Shown: piece by piece, positions 1 through 8,771 of the stretch
Layout of the letters: the number at the start of each line of letters is the position of its first letter
Numbering within the stretch: position 1 is the stretch's first letter
NCBI RefSeq assembly: GCF_004117055.1
Contig: NZ_CP026363.1
Coordinates: 4,946,501 to 5,010,500 of the forward strand
DNA: 64,000 nucleotides
From: Brevibacillus agri
GTDB lineage: Bacteria; Bacillota; Bacilli; Brevibacillales; Brevibacillaceae
Direction: 5' to 3'
The notes under the pieces: model-generated
Seen by the model: the letters and a program-made list of their open reading frames with translations, nothing else
Database searches by the model: none
What the model was told of the DNA's origin: nothing
Translations under genes and position numbers: made by a program

Positions 1-1203
1 AAAAAAGTAGATCAGGGCGCCGAGATGGTACGCTGTCGCCTCTGGCATCTCCACAAGCAGGTTCGGTACGCCGCCATCTACATGGGCCAGTACCGTTCCC
101 TCGAAAGCCTTTTTATTGACAAACCCCATCCGCTTGCCGGACAGGAAGTTCAACCCGTCCACATCGAGCGGGTCCTCCTGCACGGTCACGTCGACGGCGG
201 GCTTGTTGACCGTAACAACCGTTTCAAACAACTGCCGCATGCCGTCCTGTATGTACTGCCCCAACGAGTGCAGGTCCGTGGAAAACTCGGCTGACGCGGG
301 AAAAATTCCTTTGCCGTCTTTTCCTTCCGACTCCCCGAAAAGCTGCTTCCACCACTCCGCGAAAAAGCGGAACTGCGGCTCGTAGCTGACCAGAAGCTCC
401 ACGGTTTTACCTTTGCGGTACAGCGCATTGCGAATCGCCGCATACTGGTAGCACGGATTTTCGTACAAATCCATGACCATGTAGCGCTCGCTCGCGTCTT
501 GCGCGCCCTTCATCAGCGCGTCCAGATCGGCCCCGCTCACTGCGATTGGCAACAGTCCGACTGCGGTCAGGACGGAAAAACGTCCGCCGATATCGTCCGG
601 AATGACGAAGCTTTCGTACCCTTCGTCCTCCGCGAGTCTTTTTAAGGCGCCGCGCGTTTTGTCCGTCGTAACATAGATGCGCTTCTTCGCCTGCTCGCGG
701 CCGTACTTGTTCTCCAGCCAGGTGCGCAGCAGCCGAAAAGCGATCGCGGGCTCTGTCGTCGTGCCCGACTTCGAGATGACATTGATGGACACGTCTTTTC
801 CTTCGAGCACGTCCATCAGATGAGAGATATAAACCGGGCTGATATTGTTCCCGACAAAATAAATTTCCGGAAAACGCCGCTTCGACTTCGGCAGCAAATT
901 GTAAAAGCTGTGGCCCAAAATGTCCAGTACAGCTTTCGCCCCTAAATATGAACCCCCGATTCCAATTACCAAAAGCACATCCGAATCAGCCTGGATACGC
1001 GCCGCCGCCTGGCGAATCCGCTCAAATTCAGCGCGGTCGTACCTCTGCGGCCAATCAACCCAACCGAGATAGTCTCTGCCTGGACCCGTTCTTTTGTGCA
1101 ACATCTCATGCGCCTGCCCGATCGCCGGGGCAAGCTGCTCCCACTCATGCTGTCTCACAAAGGCGCGTGCATTAGAGTAATCAAATCGAATCGCTTGGTT
1201 CAT
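1..1203 (-). CDS. pgi: Glucose-6-phosphate isomerase, 3' end outside window
   Basis: Interconverts glucose-6-phosphate and fructose-6-phosphate in the cytoplasm, at the head of glycolysis. The 401 visible residues start [12 protein letters not shown] at an ATG preceded by GGGAGGGGA and stay open to the window edge, so about 50 residues of a ~450-residue enzyme are missing. The sugar-isomerase fold is clear: [10 protein letters not shown] at 81-90 and the phosphate-binding [10 protein letters not shown] at about 143-152. It is divergent from the efflux operon to its right, with about 190 bp between them. The reading frame is intact throughout and I see no alternative identity. Confidence 0.96.
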   Translation of the reverse strand, partial: MNQAIRFDYSNARAFVRQHEWEQLAPAIGQAHEMLHKRTGPGRDYLGWVDWPQRYDRAEFERIRQAAARIQADSDVLLVIGIGGSYLGAKAVLDILGHSFYNLLPKSKRRFPEIYFVGNNISPVYISHLMDVLEGKDVSINVISKSGTTTEPAIAFRLLRTWLENKYGREQAKKRIYVTTDKTRGALKRLAEDEGYESFVIPDDIGGRFSVLTAVGLLPIAVSGADLDALMKGAQDASERYMVMDLYENPCYQYAAIRNALYRKGKTVELLVSYEPQFRFFAEWWKQLFGESEGKDGKGIFPASAEFSTDLHSLGQYIQDGMRQLFETVVTVNKPAVDVTVQEDPLDVDGLNFLSGKRMGFVNKKAFEGTVLAHVDGGVPNLLVEMPEATAYHLGALIYFF

Positions 1204-1400
1204 GGCTCCCCTCCCAAGGAACGTCATCTATTTTCTTATCTTATCACGCCAAAAGCCAGAAAGTTGCTTTCCGTCAAAACATCACAAAATGTGAGCAAAT
1301 CGTGAACAATTCGCCACAAGTGTTACCTTTTTCCAGACCTGGCGTAAGACTTCACCGAGCAAAGAAATAATACGGTTCCTAACAGCAAGGAGAAATGAAC

Positions 1401-2678
1401 ATGAAAAAACGGTGGTGGATCATCGGTTCCGTGGTCGTCCTGCTCGGTGCGGGCTTCGTCGGAATCAACATGATGGGCTCTCAGCAAGCCATGGGCATGC
1501 CGGTAAACATCGGGGCTCCGACCAAGTCAGTCCTGGAGAGCAAAATTTTGACCTCGGGGATCGTCACGGTAGAGGACAAGCAAAAGCAGTATGCCAACGT
1601 AACCGGAACCTTGCGCGAGTTTGTGGTGAAGGAAGGCGACAAGGTCAAGAAAGGCCAGGTCATCGCAAAAATCGACACCTCGGATGTCGACGGCAGACTG
1701 CTTGATCTGGAAGCGCAAATGGAAGTAGCCAAAGCCAATCTGGCAAAAGCCCAGATCGGGGCAGAGCCGGAAGAAGTGGCGCAGGAGCGCGAGCGGGTCA
1801 ATCAGGCCCAGCGCGAATACGACGCAGCCAAACGCGAGTACGATCGGATCCAGCAACTGTTCGCTTCGGGGGCTTCCACGCAGCAAGAGTTGGACAAGGC
1901 CAAATCTGTTTTGGACAACGCCCAGTCTTCCCTGAATGTCACGAAGCAACAGTTTGCCCTCAAGCAAAAAGGGCCGCGCAAGGAAGACATCGCCGCCCAG
2001 CAGGCGCAAATCAACAAGCTGGCCGTAGAGCGCAGCCAGTTGGAAAAAGAGCGCGTGCAAAGCGTCCTCGTCGCGCCGATGGACGGAACAGTCATTGGCG
2101 TGGCGGCCGAGAACGGCCAATACGTCAGCAAAGGCACGGAAATTTTGACGCTGGCCAACCTGAACAACCTGCTCATTCAGGCTGATATTAACGAGTCGGA
2201 CGTCGGCAAACTGAAAATCGGCCAGTCCGCGACGATTGAAGGAATTACGCTGGGCAAGCAACTGCTGAACGCCCAAATTACCCGGATCGCGCCGATCGCG
2301 ACCACTACGCAAAGCAGTTCGGGCCAAGGCGAAAAAACGCGCGTCAAAGTCATCCTCAAGCCGCAGGGCGATTTGAGCGCACTGAAGCCAGGCTTCCACG
2401 TGGACATCAACATCATGGTGGAAAAAATCGAAAACGCCCTGCAAGTTCCCATCGAGTCCGTTCAGCAGGACGCCGATGGCAGCACCTTCATATGGATCTC
2501 CGCTGACGGCATCGCCAAGAAGCAAAAAGTCGTTACAGGCACAGAAAATGAGCTGTTCTCCCACATCAAGTCGGGACTGTCAGGAGACGAACAAATCATT
2601 TTGGGACCTGTCGACGCTCTGAGCGAAGGAGCTGCGGTCATGCCGATAAGCGGCGGTGCTGCTGCGCTGGGCATGTAA
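1401..2678 (+). CDS. yknX: HlyD/MacA-type membrane fusion protein of an ABC exporter (YknX-like)
   Basis: Adaptor subunit of a MacB-type ABC exporter, anchored in the membrane and projecting outward. One N-terminal membrane segment (about residues 5-24) is followed by a split biotinyl-lipoyl domain, a long Ala/Glu/Lys-rich coiled coil (about 95-215) and a beta-barrel region, the order seen in MacA and B. subtilis YknX. The 425-residue form starts at the second of two nearby ATGs: AAGGAG at 1387-1392 is 8 nt from the ATG at 1401 but only 2 nt from the ATG at 1395. It leads a three-gene operon with the ATPase and permease. In B. subtilis the equivalent system protects against the SdpC toxin; the substrate here is inferred only by analogy. 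Confidence 0.9.
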   Translation: MKKRWWIIGSVVVLLGAGFVGINMMGSQQAMGMPVNIGAPTKSVLESKILTSGIVTVEDKQKQYANVTGTLREFVVKEGDKVKKGQVIAKIDTSDVDGRLLDLEAQMEVAKANLAKAQIGAEPEEVAQERERVNQAQREYDAAKREYDRIQQLFASGASTQQELDKAKSVLDNAQSSLNVTKQQFALKQKGPRKEDIAAQQAQINKLAVERSQLEKERVQSVLVAPMDGTVIGVAAENGQYVSKGTEILTLANLNNLLIQADINESDVGKLKIGQSATIEGITLGKQLLNAQITRIAPIATTTQSSSGQGEKTRVKVILKPQGDLSALKPGFHVDINIMVEKIENALQVPIESVQQDADGSTFIWISADGIAKKQKVVTGTENELFSHIKSGLSGDEQIILGPVDALSEGAAVMPISGGAAALGM

Positions 2679-2718
2679 CGACTGGACGCGTTCCACGTAA
2701 AAAGGAGGTCAGCCGACA

Positions 2719-3438
2719 ATGCTTCAGGTAGAAGGCTTGACGAAATCATACAAGACAGGCGATACTACCCTCCCGATCCTGAAAGGCGTCTCCCTGCTAG
2801 TGGAAAAAGGCGAATTTGTCGCCATCATGGGACCATCGGGATCAGGGAAATCGACGTTCATGAACATGCTGGGCTGCCTGGATCGTCCGGACTCGGGGAC
2901 GTACATTCTCGACGGCATCGAGGTCAGCAGCCTCAAGGACAAGCAGCTCGCCTATGTTCGCAATCAAAAAATCGGCTTCGTTTTTCAATCGTTCAATCTG
3001 CTCGCGCGCTCCACTTCTTTGCACAACGTGGAGCTGCCGATGATGTACGCCAACATCAGCCGCTCGGAAAGACGCAGTCGCGCCACCGAAGCGCTGAAGC
3101 GAGTCGGGCTTGCTGAGCGCATGAACCACAAGCCGACACAGCTTTCCGGCGGACAAAAGCAGCGGGTCGCCATCGCCAGAGCGCTGGTCAATCGACCCGC
3201 CATCCTGTTGGCCGACGAACCGACAGGGAACCTGGACAGCCGCTCCGGCGTCGAGATCATGGCGATGTTCCAGGAGCTGCACGCCCAGGGCGTCACGATC
3301 ATTCTCGTCACGCACGAACTGGACATCGCCCAGCACGCCGAACGGATCGTCACCTTCAAGGACGGCGTCATCGTCCGCGACGAACGGGTCGAGGAACGAA
3401 TTTTCTCTACCCCGTCTGACGAGGTGATTGTCACATGA
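2719..3438 (+). CDS. yknY: ABC exporter ATP-binding protein, MacB/LolD type (YknY-like)
   Basis: ATPase that energises the adaptor-permease exporter encoded on either side. All nucleotide-binding motifs are present in 239 residues: Walker A GPSGSGKST (38-46), Q-loop around VFQ (88-90), signature LSGGQKQR (142-149) and Walker B AILLADEP (161-168). The start follows AAAGGAGG with good spacing. Its last codons overlap the permease start (ATGA), so the two are translationally coupled. Size and motifs match the YknY/MacB ATPase family, which drives mechanotransmission rather than classical substrate translocation. Confidence 0.93.
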   Translation: MLQVEGLTKSYKTGDTTLPILKGVSLLVEKGEFVAIMGPSGSGKSTFMNMLGCLDRPDSGTYILDGIEVSSLKDKQLAYVRNQKIGFVFQSFNLLARSTSLHNVELPMMYANISRSERRSRATEALKRVGLAERMNHKPTQLSGGQKQRVAIARALVNRPAILLADEPTGNLDSRSGVEIMAMFQELHAQGVTIILVTHELDIAQHAERIVTFKDGVIVRDERVEERIFSTPSDEVIVT

Positions 3439-4625
3439 ATTTTATGGAGAGCTTTTACACCGCCCTGGAAGGCATCTGGGCGAACAAAATGCGTTCCTGC
3501 CTGACCATGCTCGGCATCATCATCGGCATCACCTCCGTCATCGCCGTAACGACACTTGGCGAAGGCGGACAAAAAGCGATTAACGACGAGATGGAAAAAT
3601 TCGGCCAGAACACGTTCAACGTCTTCATCAACTGGGATACGAAGGAAGAGATAGCCGCAGACGACCTGACCATCGAGGACGCCGAGGTACTCAGCCGAAT
3701 CAGCCCGGCAATCGAGTACATCGTCCCGTACAACTCCAATACAATCGAACTGAAAGGCCCGAAAAAAGAAGAGCGGGTCAACCTGACCGCCAGCACCCCC
3801 GACTACTTTGCCATGCAGAAGACGATGAAAGTGGCCAAAGGACGCCTGTTCAACAGCGCGGATGACAAGGAGCAGCGCGCCGTCGTCGTGCTGGAGGACA
3901 AGCTCGGCGAAAAGCTGTTCGGCCAGATGAACCCGATCGGCCAGCGCGTGCGCTGGGGCAACAACTCGCTCGTCGTCATCGGTACGTACACAGAGGAAAA
4001 GTTCAAGTTTGACATGGGAGCAGAGACGTTTGGCGCGGTTGTCCCCATCCGTTATTACCACAGCCTGCAGGAAGAGCCATCCGTCCAGATGTTCATGGGC
4101 AAAGCCGTGGACAAGCCGTCTGTCGACCCTGCCATGCAGCAAGTCAAGCAGTATTTGACCCGCAAGCATCAAAAACAAGACCACTACATGGTGCGCAGCA
4201 TGCAGGAATCGGTCGATCAGTTCAACCAGTTGACAGGCACATTGACACTGATCTTCAGCGTCATCGCCGGAATCTCGCTCGTCGTCGGCGGGGTCGGCGT
4301 CATGAACATCATGCTCGTTTCCGTCACAGAGCGCACGCGGGAAATCGGGATTCGCAAGGCGCTCGGGGCAAGGCGCAGCGACATTTTGATCCAGTTTCTG
4401 ATCGAATCCGTCATCGTCTGCCTGATCGGCGGCTTGATCGGGGTCCTGTTCGGACTGGGCATCGCCGCCCTGATTGCGCAGTTTGCCAATCTGCCGCCGC
4501 TTCTGTCCTGGAACAGCGTGTTCATCGCCTTTGGCTTCTCCAGCGCAATCGGCATCTTTTTCGGCCTGTATCCGGCCAACAAGGCCGCCAAGCTGGACCC
4601 GATCGAAGCGCTTCGCTACGAATAA
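3435..4625 (+). CDS. yknZ: ABC exporter permease, MacB/FtsX family (YknZ-like)
   Basis: Membrane subunit of the exporter. The 396-residue protein has the MacB topology: one membrane segment near residues 18-40 (CLTMLGIIIGITSVIAV), a large extracytoplasmic MacB-PCD domain (about 45-260), then three C-terminal segments in an FtsX domain (VTERTREIGIRKALGA motif near 296-312). B. subtilis YknZ is about 397 residues. It overlaps the ATPase by 4 nt and is followed by a strong hairpin. No yknW-like gene is visible beside it, unlike the four-gene B. subtilis operon. Confidence 0.92.
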   Translation: MNFMESFYTALEGIWANKMRSCLTMLGIIIGITSVIAVTTLGEGGQKAINDEMEKFGQNTFNVFINWDTKEEIAADDLTIEDAEVLSRISPAIEYIVPYNSNTIELKGPKKEERVNLTASTPDYFAMQKTMKVAKGRLFNSADDKEQRAVVVLEDKLGEKLFGQMNPIGQRVRWGNNSLVVIGTYTEEKFKFDMGAETFGAVVPIRYYHSLQEEPSVQMFMGKAVDKPSVDPAMQQVKQYLTRKHQKQDHYMVRSMQESVDQFNQLTGTLTLIFSVIAGISLVVGGVGVMNIMLVSVTERTREIGIRKALGARRSDILIQFLIESVIVCLIGGLIGVLFGLGIAALIAQFANLPPLLSWNSVFIAFGFSSAIGIFFGLYPANKAAKLDPIEALRYE

Positions 4626-4635
4626 TTTCAGCAAC

Positions 4636-4679
4636 AAAAAACATGCACCTGTGCAGCTTGAGCCACAGGTGCATGTTTA
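4636..4679. terminator. Bidirectional terminator between yknZ and a 58-aa gene
   Basis: Perfect 13-bp stem ACATGCACCTGTG (4641-4653) / CACAGGTGCATGT (4664-4676) with A-run before and T-run after, so it can end transcription from both convergent genes. The T-tract is better on the minus strand. Confidence 0.9.
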
Positions 4680-4853
4680 TGTTGGAAACGTATCAGTCAT
4701 CAGCTTCAAAAGAAAAAAAAGCGCAATCCCGACACTCGCGACTGTCCACCAGAGCGTTTTGCTGTCCGTCTTGTCTGCCTTGTAGATACCGCTCAGCTTC
4801 CAGGTGCCTACAGCTACACAAAGGAGACTGAGCAGGAGCAGGATTGTCCCCAT
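4677..4853 (-). CDS. Small two-segment membrane protein, 58 aa, unknown function
   Basis: A short gene with an excellent ribosome binding site (AAAGGAGGGAGACC before ATG). The product begins MGTILLLLSLLCVAVGTW, a first membrane segment (about 3-18), then a charged loop KADKTDSK, then a second segment (about 35-51, WWTVASVGIALFFLLK). The stop codon lies in the tail of the shared terminator. I do not recognise a family. The good start signal, hydrophobic pattern and clean placement argue that it is real. Confidence 0.72.
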   Translation of the reverse strand: MGTILLLLSLLCVAVGTWKLSGIYKADKTDSKTLWWTVASVGIALFFLLKLMTDTFPT

Positions 4854-4904
4854 GGTCTCCCTCCTTTCCCCTCTCCTAGCTATATGGGGAAGGAGGGAAA
4901 AAAA

Positions 4905-5051
4905 TCACTCCTTGGGCTGCTTTTTCCCTAACCGGCCAAGGACTTGCTGGCCGCGCTGCTTGATCGACTCATCCTTGAGAGCGAGCTGCCGTTTTTTCAT
5001 CAGGCCGTTTTTCGACGTATCCGGCCTCTCCGTCTGCCGTCCATCACGCAT
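4905..5051 (-). CDS. Basic 48-aa protein coupled to the YqkE-like gene, unknown
   Basis: Begins MRDGRQTERPDTSKNG and ends KKQPKE. The ATG overlaps the stop of the upstream YqkE-like gene (TGATG), a typical coupling signal, so translation probably depends on the upstream gene. The product is rich in Lys, Arg and Gln, with no membrane segment or Cys. No family is recognised. Support is the coupling and the lack of competing frames; its small size leaves doubt. Confidence 0.5.
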   Translation of the reverse strand: MRDGRQTERPDTSKNGLMKKRQLALKDESIKQRGQQVLGRLGKKQPKE

Positions 5052-5326
5052 CAACTGTACTTGCCTCCGCCTTTTTTGTCGTAGTCGGCCAGCAGTTCCG
5101 CAAAGCTTTTGTTGCGCTCGCGCTCTTCCTGCTCGCGGCGCTTTTGCTCGGCCGCTTCCTTCGCCTTGCGCTCGCTTTCGGACTTCATTTCTTTTTCCAA
5201 CTGCTTCAGCTTGGCCAATGCATCCGCATTCACCATATCCTTCAGGCTACCGAGAGAAGATTTCGCTTCTGTCGCTGTATCCAGGTTTTGACGTTGTGGT
5301 TGCTGTTTTTGTTTTTTCTTCGCCAT
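5051..5326 (-). CDS. yqkE: YqkE-like protein (DUF3886), 91 aa
   Basis: A highly charged, Lys/Glu/Gln-rich protein beginning MAKKKQKQQPQRQ, with a helical middle (KLKQLEKEMKSESERKAKE) and an ending FAELLADYDKKGGGKYS typical of the DUF3886 (YqkE) family of spore-formers; function unknown. A longer reading frame extends upstream, but GAAAGGA lies 11 nt before this ATG and the upstream residues show no family character, so I chose the ATG at 5324-5326. It sits beside a spore-protein gene, consistent with a sporulation-associated role (inference). Confidence 0.7.
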   Translation of the reverse strand: MAKKKQKQQPQRQNLDTATEAKSSLGSLKDMVNADALAKLKQLEKEMKSESERKAKEAAEQKRREQEERERNKSFAELLADYDKKGGGKYS

Positions 5327-5383
5327 GTGAGCTGCCATCCTTTCCCTATCGAATTCACGCCCATTCTCCAGCGCCTTTTGGGT

Positions 5384-5390
5384 CATACTA
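5384..5390 (+). promoter_or_regulatory. Possible sigma-G -10 element of the SspK-like gene
   Basis: CATACTA matches the sigma-G -10 consensus and is followed by AGGAGG at 5411-5416. No convincing -35 lies 17-18 bp upstream, so this is only a weak call supported by the forespore gene it precedes. Confidence 0.35.
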
Positions 5391-5423
5391 TTTTTACGCT
5401 TCGCATGAAGAGGAGGACGAGAC

Positions 5424-5555
5424 ATGGTACGCAATAAAGCAAAAGACTTTGGAAAAACCGCAGAAATTCGTGGCCCAAAAGCCCAGTCTGAAGCCGTCCG
5501 TTCCAACGGTTCCATTAATAGTGAACCACAAGAGCGGTTAAAAGAAAACCGTTAG
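5424..5555 (+). CDS. sspK: Small acid-soluble spore protein, SspK-like, 43 aa
   Basis: Minor forespore DNA/spore-core protein. The 43 residues start MVRNKAKDFG and carry SNGSINSEPQERLKENR, matching the SspK pattern (MVRNKEKGF at the start, then a DGSINQHPQERMR-type tail, usually ~50 aa). It is about seven residues shorter than B. subtilis SspK in the middle. AGGAGG precedes the ATG with good spacing and a strong terminator follows directly, so it is a single-gene unit, as usual for minor SASPs. Confidence 0.75.
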   Translation: MVRNKAKDFGKTAEIRGPKAQSEAVRSNGSINSEPQERLKENR

Positions 5556-5564
5556 GCACAAAGT

Positions 5565-5603
5565 AAACCGCCGGGGCTATGGTCATGCCCGGCGGTTTTT
5601 TTT
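5565..5603 (+). terminator. Terminator after the SspK-like gene
   Basis: CCGCCGGG (5568-5575) pairs with CCCGGCGG (5588-5595), followed by eight T. The stop codon of the convergent glycosyltransferase lies in the loop. Confidence 0.92.
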
Positions 5604-6419
5604 CGTCGGCTGGCTGCTTGCGCCCAGTCTTTTTTGCACACACTCCTGCTTCAATAGCGTCAGCTTATCGTCCAACTGGAATTGGCAGCCATTTTTTAAC
5701 AAACGTTTTCCGAGATCGCGCTCCATCTCAATCCGCGGCAGCTCGCGAAAAAGTCCTGCTTTTTGCAGGCTTTCCCGCCGCAGCGAGACGTGCTGGGTGT
5801 CAAACAGCGTCCACGGCGAGCGGTGCCGCGCCAGCTTCGCCCCGTATTTCTCCCGGGCGGCCAGCCGCTTCTGCGCGATTGGACAGGGCAAGCCGATGTG
5901 AAATGGCAAGCCGTTTACAATCTGGCTCTCTTCCAGCAAAGGGACTGTTTCCACAAGCGTATGCGGCCGCTTCACATGCGGGTATTGCTCCAGCCAGAGC
6001 TGGCACTCCGCATGCTGTGTCGCGCTGAAGCCCGGCTCATACACCGAATAGATTCGTTTTCGATCCTGCCCGAGCAAGACCAGGTGGCTCGCTTTTTCAT
6101 GTGCCTGCTGATGCACGCCGATGAAGCTGCGGGGTACGATCATCTGGGCAGCGAGGAAGACGATCAGCTCGCCGCGCGCCAACTGTATCCCTGTGTTCAG
6201 CAGGTGGGCAAGCGGTTTTTTGGCCCGAAACTGCACGTAGTTCAGCGGAAAATGAGCGGTAAACCGGGACAGCTTTTCCCTCGTCGCATCCGTTGAGGTG
6301 TTGTCCAGCACGATCACCTCGAACGCCTCGAAGGCGCAGTATTGCAGGTTGAAGCCGAACAACGTGTACAACAGTTGATCGTCTGCGTTTTTGGCAGGAA
6401 TAACGACACTGGTCAGCAT
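5583..6419 (-). CDS. Family 2 glycosyltransferase, 278 aa
   Basis: Probable transfer of a sugar from a nucleotide-sugar donor in cell-surface polymer synthesis. It begins MLTSVVIPAKNADDQLL, the GT-A/GT2 start, with VIVLDNTSTDATREKL near 35-50 and KPLAHLLNTGIQLARGE near 70-88 as in GT2 enzymes. I placed the start at the ATG after AAAGGGGGAG; a longer frame exists but its upstream residues are not GT2-like. No membrane segment is seen. The acceptor is unknown and no polysaccharide cluster surrounds it. Confidence 0.85.
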   Translation of the reverse strand: MLTSVVIPAKNADDQLLYTLFGFNLQYCAFEAFEVIVLDNTSTDATREKLSRFTAHFPLNYVQFRAKKPLAHLLNTGIQLARGELIVFLAAQMIVPRSFIGVHQQAHEKASHLVLLGQDRKRIYSVYEPGFSATQHAECQLWLEQYPHVKRPHTLVETVPLLEESQIVNGLPFHIGLPCPIAQKRLAAREKYGAKLARHRSPWTLFDTQHVSLRRESLQKAGLFRELPRIEMERDLGKRLLKNGCQFQLDDKLTLLKQECVQKRLGASSQPTKKNRRA

Positions 6420-6592
6420 CGAATCTCCCCCTTTTTGTAGCATATGCAGGTGGCGGCAACTTGGGCTGGGCTTGGGTCGCGGCCATGCTTGCGCGCTGCT
6501 CGCCGTATAAGGGAAATGCGACTGATGCATGCTAAAAGCGAGCATGCCTCGCTGGCAAACATACGGCTGTGTGGATAAAGGAGGTCCAACGA

Positions 6593-6946
6593 ATGGACAA
6601 CGACCAGAAAAACAACGAGAAGACGAAGGATATTTCCCTCGATGGAACCTTGCCGCATCAGATCAGCGCGCCTGACTTCAAAAAATCGTCCCGCACGATC
6701 CAGCGACCTTTTGTCAACGAGTTTGGTGTGGTGATCGGAGACAGCCAGTACGAATCCAAAGAATCCCCGTTGAACAACTGGAACACTGACACCGACCCTT
6801 CGATCATGGCAGGCGACCAATGGGTGCACCCGACCAACGACATCGGCTGGAACTCCTACGAAAACAAGGAGCTTTTGGAGGACAGACCCATAGGCAATGC
6901 CCGCTTCATGCATCCGACGAAAGACGTCAGCAAAGGCAAGGATTAA
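6593..6946 (+). CDS. DUF3905-type hydrophilic protein, 117 aa
   Basis: Starts MDNDQKNNEKTKDISLDG at an ATG with the strong site AAAGGAGGTCC. It is rich in Asp, Asn and Trp/His-Pro turns (QWVHPTNDIGWNSYENKE and a second RFMHPTKDV). I associate this with the DUF3905 family of Bacillales proteins, from memory only. No Cys, no membrane segment. It has its own terminator downstream. Function unknown. Confidence 0.7.
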   Translation: MDNDQKNNEKTKDISLDGTLPHQISAPDFKKSSRTIQRPFVNEFGVVIGDSQYESKESPLNNWNTDTDPSIMAGDQWVHPTNDIGWNSYENKELLEDRPIGNARFMHPTKDVSKGKD

Positions 6947-6966
6947 CCGCTGTCCGTAAAAAAGAC

Positions 6967-7007
6967 CGCCCATTCGGAAAAGACAGGCCAACCGAATGGG
7001 CGTTTTT
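6967..7007 (+). terminator. Terminator after the DUF3905 gene
   Basis: CGCCCATTCGG (6967-6977) pairs perfectly with CCGAATGGGCG (6992-7002), followed by five T. Confidence 0.92.
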
Positions 7008-7054
7008 GGTTTGTGTGTTACAATGGGCTTGAAACGATGGAAAGGAGCTTGCCC

Positions 7055-7357
7055 ATGAGCATCACACTTGCGATAGAGCCCGCATTCTCTCTCGCCTACC
7101 AGCGCTATGCGGAATTTCGACCGGGCGATACGCTGCGGCTGTACGTACGGACAAGCGGACCCGGAACGGGCGGACTGTTTTATGCGATTGAAAAAGACGA
7201 GGCCATGCCTGGTGACGCCGTTTTCGAAGTGGAAGGCTTGCGCTTTGTGATCCGGCCGACCGATTTCTGGTTTTTCGACGGCGGACAGCTCGGCTTTGAT
7301 CCTACATACGGAGAGTACGGCTTTCGCTTCGCGAATCCGCGCCTGGAAGGCCAGTAG
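7055..7357 (+). CDS. HesB-like (YneR-type) protein without cysteines, 100 aa
   Basis: Has the HesB/IscA-like fold pattern of B. subtilis YneR: an N-terminal helix, then RPGDTLRLYVRT, a Gly-rich strand, and IRPTDFWFFDGG before GYGEYGFRF-type ending (RFANPRLEGQ). No cysteine occurs in the protein, so it cannot be an Fe-S carrier like IscA; the YneR branch also lacks the ligands. Start at the ATG after AAAGGAG; a TACAAT at 7019-7024 may be its -10. Function unknown. Confidence 0.78.
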   Translation: MSITLAIEPAFSLAYQRYAEFRPGDTLRLYVRTSGPGTGGLFYAIEKDEAMPGDAVFEVEGLRFVIRPTDFWFFDGGQLGFDPTYGEYGFRFANPRLEGQ

Positions 7358-7420
7358 AAACTTTCCCGGGCGTCGTCCGTATGAAAGAAAGACTGCCATG
7401 ACGTATGGGAGGAGCTTTTG

Positions 7421-8536
7421 ATGAAAAAAAGTCGTTCGGTCCTCTTGGCCATCGGTGCTTTTTTGCTGGCCAATTTCAAATGGTTAATCGGCATCCTGAA
7501 GTTTTCCAAATTCGGCACGACCTTGTTGTCAATGGTCATCAGCCTGTGGGCGTACGCCATGTTTTACGGCTGGAAGTTCGCCGTGGCGCTCGTCTACCTG
7601 ATCTTCGTCCATGAAATGGGGCACGTCATCGCTGCCAAACGAAAAGGCATCGCGACTTCGCCAGCCGTCTTCATCCCGTTTGCGGGTGCTTTTATATCCA
7701 TGAAAGACATGCCGCGCGATGCCAAAACAGAGGCCTATCTCGCTTACGGCGGACCGCTTGCCGGCATGATTGCCTTTTTGCCTGCCCTGCCGCTGTACTG
7801 GTGGACGCAGGACCCGTTCTGGGCATTGGTCATTTACCTCGGCGCCCTGCTCAACCTGTTCAATTTGCTGCCTGTCTCTCCGCTCGATGGCGGGCGGATC
7901 GTCTCTGTGCTGTCCACAAAAATCTGGTTCTTCGGGCTGGTCGGACTGGGGATCATGCTGTTTGCCAATCCGGGGCCTATCATGGTGCTCATCTTCATCA
8001 TCGGCCTGATTACGTGGTGGAGTCGGCTGCGGGAAAGCTACCAGCACCAGGTGCTCCAGTACGAGCGGGACAAAATCGCCGACTTTTTGCAGAGCATCGC
8101 CCAATGGCCCGAGCTGGAAACGACCTGGGACACGCGCGTTCGCCTGAACGAAGAGGTCACCGCGCTCAACCAGGCAGAGCCGGACAAAGGCTTCCTCGTC
8201 CCTTTTCTCCAGGACGAAAAACGCCTCATCCGCGACCGGAAGCGTCTGGACAAGGTGTACATGAACAGAAAATGGGAACTGTTCAAGCAATGGGAGCGCG
8301 AGCCGATTCTCTTCATCGACTCGGACCCGCTGCGCCCTGCCCCTTCCGAATTGCTGCGCGAAGCAGAGCAAATGGCTCGTCAGCGGCTGACGGAAGTCGA
8401 AGAGCAAATGCATCGGCTGACGACGTACTATGTAGCACCGGCGGCAACCAAGTGGAAAGTGCTGGCTGCCTACCTCGGCCTGGCCGCTGTCCTGTCGGCC
8501 TTCTTCGTCTACGGACAGCAGATTTTGCACAGGTAG
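7421..8536 (+). CDS. Site-2 protease family (M50) membrane metalloprotease
   Basis: Polytopic membrane protein with zinc-site HEMGH (64-68) in a membrane segment and the second M50 motif SPLDGGRIV around residue 150, so it should be an active intramembrane protease. The 371 residues include a hydrophilic C-terminal region (about 210-345) and a final membrane segment. The ATG at 7421 follows GGGAGGAG. It is not next to a sigma/anti-sigma pair, so its substrate is unknown. It differs from RseP by lacking PDZ domains and resembles the YwhC-type branch. Confidence 0.88.
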   Translation: MKKSRSVLLAIGAFLLANFKWLIGILKFSKFGTTLLSMVISLWAYAMFYGWKFAVALVYLIFVHEMGHVIAAKRKGIATSPAVFIPFAGAFISMKDMPRDAKTEAYLAYGGPLAGMIAFLPALPLYWWTQDPFWALVIYLGALLNLFNLLPVSPLDGGRIVSVLSTKIWFFGLVGLGIMLFANPGPIMVLIFIIGLITWWSRLRESYQHQVLQYERDKIADFLQSIAQWPELETTWDTRVRLNEEVTALNQAEPDKGFLVPFLQDEKRLIRDRKRLDKVYMNRKWELFKQWEREPILFIDSDPLRPAPSELLREAEQMARQRLTEVEEQMHRLTTYYVAPAATKWKVLAAYLGLAAVLSAFFVYGQQILHR

Positions 8537-8699
8537 CGCGGGCTTTTTCGCCTCGGTCCCGCCTGCCTGGAGCGGACAGTTTGACCATCTGTGACCTTCT
8601 GCGGCCTTCTGTGGGCGCAAAATCGTGCGCTATGGATACCTGAAGGTCGCTCTTCCCCAGCAAGGGGTCAGAAACGGCTGCTACGGTGATTTATCGCTT

Positions 8700-8728
8700 T
8701 TGAGAGTTGTCGCCAAACAGAGTAAAAT
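8700..8728 (+). promoter_or_regulatory. Sigma-A promoter of the CNNM/CorC-type gene
   Basis: TTGAGA (8700-8705), 17-bp spacer, TAAAAT (8723-8728), about 45 bp before the likely start codon. Confidence 0.75.
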
Positions 8729-8771
8729 AGAAGCGTACATTCATAATATTCCAGAGAGGATGACTTTTTAC

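Noticed and set aside
1527..2564. 345-codon minus-strand frame opposite the HlyD-type gene
   Set aside because: Mirror frame without ribosome site or recognisable domain.
2985..4637. 550-codon open frame antisense to yknY/yknZ
   Set aside because: Composition is a mirror of the efflux genes (runs of Asp, His, Arg), with no start site and no domain. The plus-strand frames carry all the ABC motifs.
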